A stretch of DNA of 8,646 nucleotides, taken from NCBI GenBank assembly GCA_905236545.1, contig CAJOQO010000015.1:1-8646 (forward strand), read 5' to 3'. Under the pieces are notes generated by a model that had not been told where the DNA came from, did not search any database, and worked only from the letters and a program-made list of their open reading frames with translations. Source of the stretch: an uncultured Lachnospiraceae bacterium (GTDB taxonomy: Bacteria > Bacillota > Clostridia > Lachnospirales > Lachnospiraceae). Of this stretch, positions 7,634 to 8,646 are shown piece after piece; position 1 is the stretch's first letter; each line of letters begins with the position of its first letter. Made by a program: the position numbers and the translations under genes.

Positions 7634-7753
7634 ATCATCGGAATCATTTACACCTGAACCGATAACCTTTCTTTTTATCATCGGTATCCTTCACGTGAAA
7701 ACCGATAACCTTTCTTTTTATCATCGGTATCCTTCACGCGAGAATCGATAACG
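7634..7753 (-). repeat. 43-bp tandem repeat of hairpins in the leader of the FTR1 gene
   Basis: Two near-identical 43-bp units (7659-7701 and 7702-7744, 41 of 43 bases the same) are flanked by partial copies in the same phase: ATCATCGG recurs at 7634, 7677 and 7720, and CGATAAC at 7660, 7703 and 7746. On the minus strand each unit contains CCGATGA paired with TTATCGG (7 bp, one G-U) across a 12-base loop. In the unit at 7659-7701 (with its flank) GTGAA and TTCAC add an outer stem. The period is not a multiple of three, so it is unlikely to be coding. It fills much of the 170-bp spacer between the PNPOx-like gene and FTR1. Confidence 0.85.
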
Positions 7754-7763
7754 GATCTTTGAA

Positions 7764-8285
7764 TCACCCCAGCGGCTTCACCCATTTCACTTCGCAGAAC
7801 ATCGATGTGTCATAGCCCGCGGTGTTCAGCTTCTCCACCAGTTTTTCATCCGTGACCAGTTCCAGATACATCCTTGCTCCGGAAACCGCATACTGTGCTT
7901 CAGCGTCCGCTTCCGGATTTGCCGCATACACCGCCATCGCCACATGATCCCTCTCAAGGTTTTCACGTGTCTGGTTCTCAGCAAGTCCCAGCATGAGATA
8001 GTAGGTATCCTCTTCCTTCAGCATGGAGTAAACGAAAAAACCGGCCTGAGGAGTTCCGTCCTCATTCACTGTCGAGATCACATAAGAACCGCTGGGGCTG
8101 TTGATCGCTTCCATCAGCTCATCCCCGGCAAGGCCGTAATCTCCGTAATAATCCGTGACAGAAGCGCCGGAAACCGCTTCGATCCCTGCATCTGCCGTGA
8201 TTTCCGTCTCCGTCTCTGAAGCATATGCCATCCCGCCGCACAGCAGGCATGCCGCAACTGTAGCAACCATCCACTTTCCAAACAT
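7764..8285 (-). CDS. Exported PNPOx-like (split beta-barrel) protein with flavinylation-like motif
   Basis: This is the first gene of the operon; it encodes 173 residues. A signal peptide (MFGKWMVATVAACLL, probable cleavage after AYA, residue 22) is followed by a short acidic tail with EAVSGASVT at 36-44. A compact split-barrel domain of the pyridoxamine-phosphate-oxidase-like type then follows from about 53: SYVISTVNEDGTPQAGFFV, YYLMLGLAENQTRENLERD and ARMYLELV. Members of this fold bind FMN, F420 or heme and are usually cytosolic. The N-terminal motif resembles the ApbE target [D/E]-x-x-[S/T]-G-A-[S/T], with Ser42 as the acceptor position; Glu replaces the usual Asp. GGGAGGG lies just before the ATG. 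VAAC at 10-13 could be read as a lipobox but the hydrophobic stretch before it is very short. A flavin reductase or heme-handling role is possible; neither is shown. Confidence 0.82.
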   Translation of the reverse strand: MFGKWMVATVAACLLCGGMAYASETETEITADAGIEAVSGASVTDYYGDYGLAGDELMEAINSPSGSYVISTVNEDGTPQAGFFVYSMLKEEDTYYLMLGLAENQTRENLERDHVAMAVYAANPEADAEAQYAVSGARMYLELVTDEKLVEKLNTAGYDTSMFCEVKWVKPLG

Positions 8286-8312
8286 ATGATCCCTCCCGAA
8301 TATTGCTGTCCC

Positions 8313-8382
8313 GATTGTATCCTCTCTGATTGAGTCCTCTCTGATCGAATCCTCTCTGATCGAGTCCTGGCTGATACTGTCC
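8313..8382 (-). repeat. 15-bp tandem repeat in the operon leader
   Basis: Four 15-bp units (8313-8327, 8328-8342, 8343-8357, 8358-8372) and a partial fifth lie between the promoter and the first gene. On the minus strand the core unit reads AGAGAGGATTCGATC. Each unit contains GAGGA or CAGGA, which resembles a ribosome binding site. The array is in frame with the downstream gene and would read as RED[S/T]I pentapeptides, but no ATG, GTG or TTG start lies upstream in that frame before a TGA near 8400. Confidence 0.85.
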
Positions 8383-8461
8383 GTTAATACATACAGAGAT
8401 CAGTAATCTGCTACTATTGTTTTGTATCTATTATTGTAGTTAGTATTTTATAACCTTTGAT

Positions 8462-8490
8462 AGTATATACGGTCTCCATCCGTTTTGCAA
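8462..8490 (-). promoter_or_regulatory. Predicted sigma-A promoter of the operon
   Basis: On the minus strand, TTGCAA at 8485-8490 (4 of 6 to TTGACA) and TATACT at 8462-8467 (5 of 6 to TATAAT) are separated by 17 bases, in an AT-rich stretch that contrasts with the genes. Transcription would start near 8455, giving a leader of about 170 bases that contains the 15-bp repeats. I could not recognise a clear Fur or DtxR operator around it. Confidence 0.62.
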
Positions 8491-8510
8491 CATCTGAATA
8501 AAAAAAAGTG

Positions 8511-8540
8511 ACCTGTAACGTATGCCCCGGCCTGCGGATG
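8511..8540 (+). repeat. 30-bp direct repeat, right copy
   Basis: Same orientation as 111-140, offset by exactly 8400 bases, 28 of 30 identical. This copy ends about 20 bases upstream of the predicted -35 box and is followed on the minus strand by a run of eight T (8500-8507). Beyond it (8541-8600) I see no gene. Confidence 0.85.
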
Positions 8541-8600
8541 GCTTCCCCATAAGCAAACCATAGCAGGAACGACGCTGAGATCTTTGCCCTACGGAGATCA

Positions 8601-8646
8601 GGCGTCCGGGGTATGAAGGTATCGTCCGCTGAATACCCCGGACGCC
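8601..8646. repeat. Perfect 14-bp inverted repeat at the window edge
   Basis: The left arm GGCGTCCGGGGTAT (8601-8614) and right arm ATACCCCGGACGCC (8633-8646) are exact reverse complements around an 18-base loop. The window ends at the last base of the right arm, so the stem may be longer and a T-tract, if any, is out of view. On the minus strand no T-tract follows. It may be a terminator of the gene to the right or part of a dispersed palindromic element. Confidence 0.75.

Noticed and set aside
7594..7647. Start of the FTR1 gene at the ATG at 7647
   Set aside because: It has no ribosome binding site, begins within a degenerate copy of the tandem repeat, and would put 18 polar residues ahead of a standard signal peptide.
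7634..7753. CRISPR array
   Set aside because: The units are contiguous 43-bp tandem copies with no variable spacers, and no cas gene is present.
8220..8285. Lipoprotein lipobox VAAC in the PNPOx-like protein
   Set aside because: The Cys is at residue 13 with too short a hydrophobic stretch before it; cleavage after AYA at residue 22 is a better fit, though a lipoprotein is not fully excluded.
8380..8500. Fur or DtxR operator near the promoter
   Set aside because: The AT-rich stretch has scattered short dyads but nothing close to the GATAATGATAATCATTATC pattern or a DtxR-type palindrome. Iron control is likely on biological grounds but not visible.
8495..8540. Terminator of an upstream minus-strand gene formed by the right 30-bp repeat and the T8 run at 8500-8507
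   Set aside because: No stem of useful length pairs just before the T-run; GTTACAGGTCAC is not self-complementary beyond two bases.

Overview
The window is one transcription unit on the minus strand, read from about 8455 down to 145. It holds seven genes in the order: exported PNPOx-like protein, FTR1-type iron permease, P19-type metal-binding protein, DUF2318 membrane protein with a Cys cluster, two MacB/FtsX-fold ABC permeases, and an ABC ATPase. The moderate GC, strong AGGAGG-type ribosome binding sites, tight operon spacing and FMN_bind-type sequences suggest a Clostridia-like Firmicute, perhaps Lachnospiraceae. This is inferred from style only; there is no marker gene here. I see no convincing plus-strand gene.

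From FTR1 to the ATPase, the gene order is that of the known FTR1-P19 iron uptake locus, such as Campylobacter jejuni cj1658-cj1663 and the E. coli fetMP-fetABCDEF type. Two things differ. First, the second ABC permease carries a complete-looking FMN_bind domain, with the covalent-flavinylation motif DAVTGATIS, inserted into a beta-hairpin of its extracytoplasmic domain. Second, the first gene encodes an exported split-barrel protein whose mature N-terminus has a second flavinylation-like motif, EAVSGASVT. The thioredoxin-like genes that follow the ATPase in Campylobacter are not seen in the 144 bases after it. My reading is a flavin-based version of the system, in which ApbE-attached FMN supplies extracytoplasmic redox chemistry for iron. 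No ApbE gene is in the window.

Layout: 1-144 is non-coding, with small hairpins and one copy of a 30-bp repeat; 145-3636 is the ABC module; 3658-4944 is DUF2318; 4945-5128 is a spacer with a strong hairpin; 5129-5680 is P19; 5791-7593 is FTR1; 7594-7763 is a spacer with a 43-bp tandem hairpin repeat; 7764-8285 is the PNPOx-like gene. The stretch 8286-8646 holds a leader with 15-bp tandem repeats, a sigma-A-like promoter, the second copy of the 30-bp repeat, and a perfect 14-bp inverted repeat at the window edge.

The two 30-bp repeats match at 28 of 30 positions. They are in direct orientation, exactly 8400 bp apart, and bracket the complete promoter-to-stop unit. They could be cassette boundaries or copies of a dispersed intergenic repeat; the window alone cannot decide.
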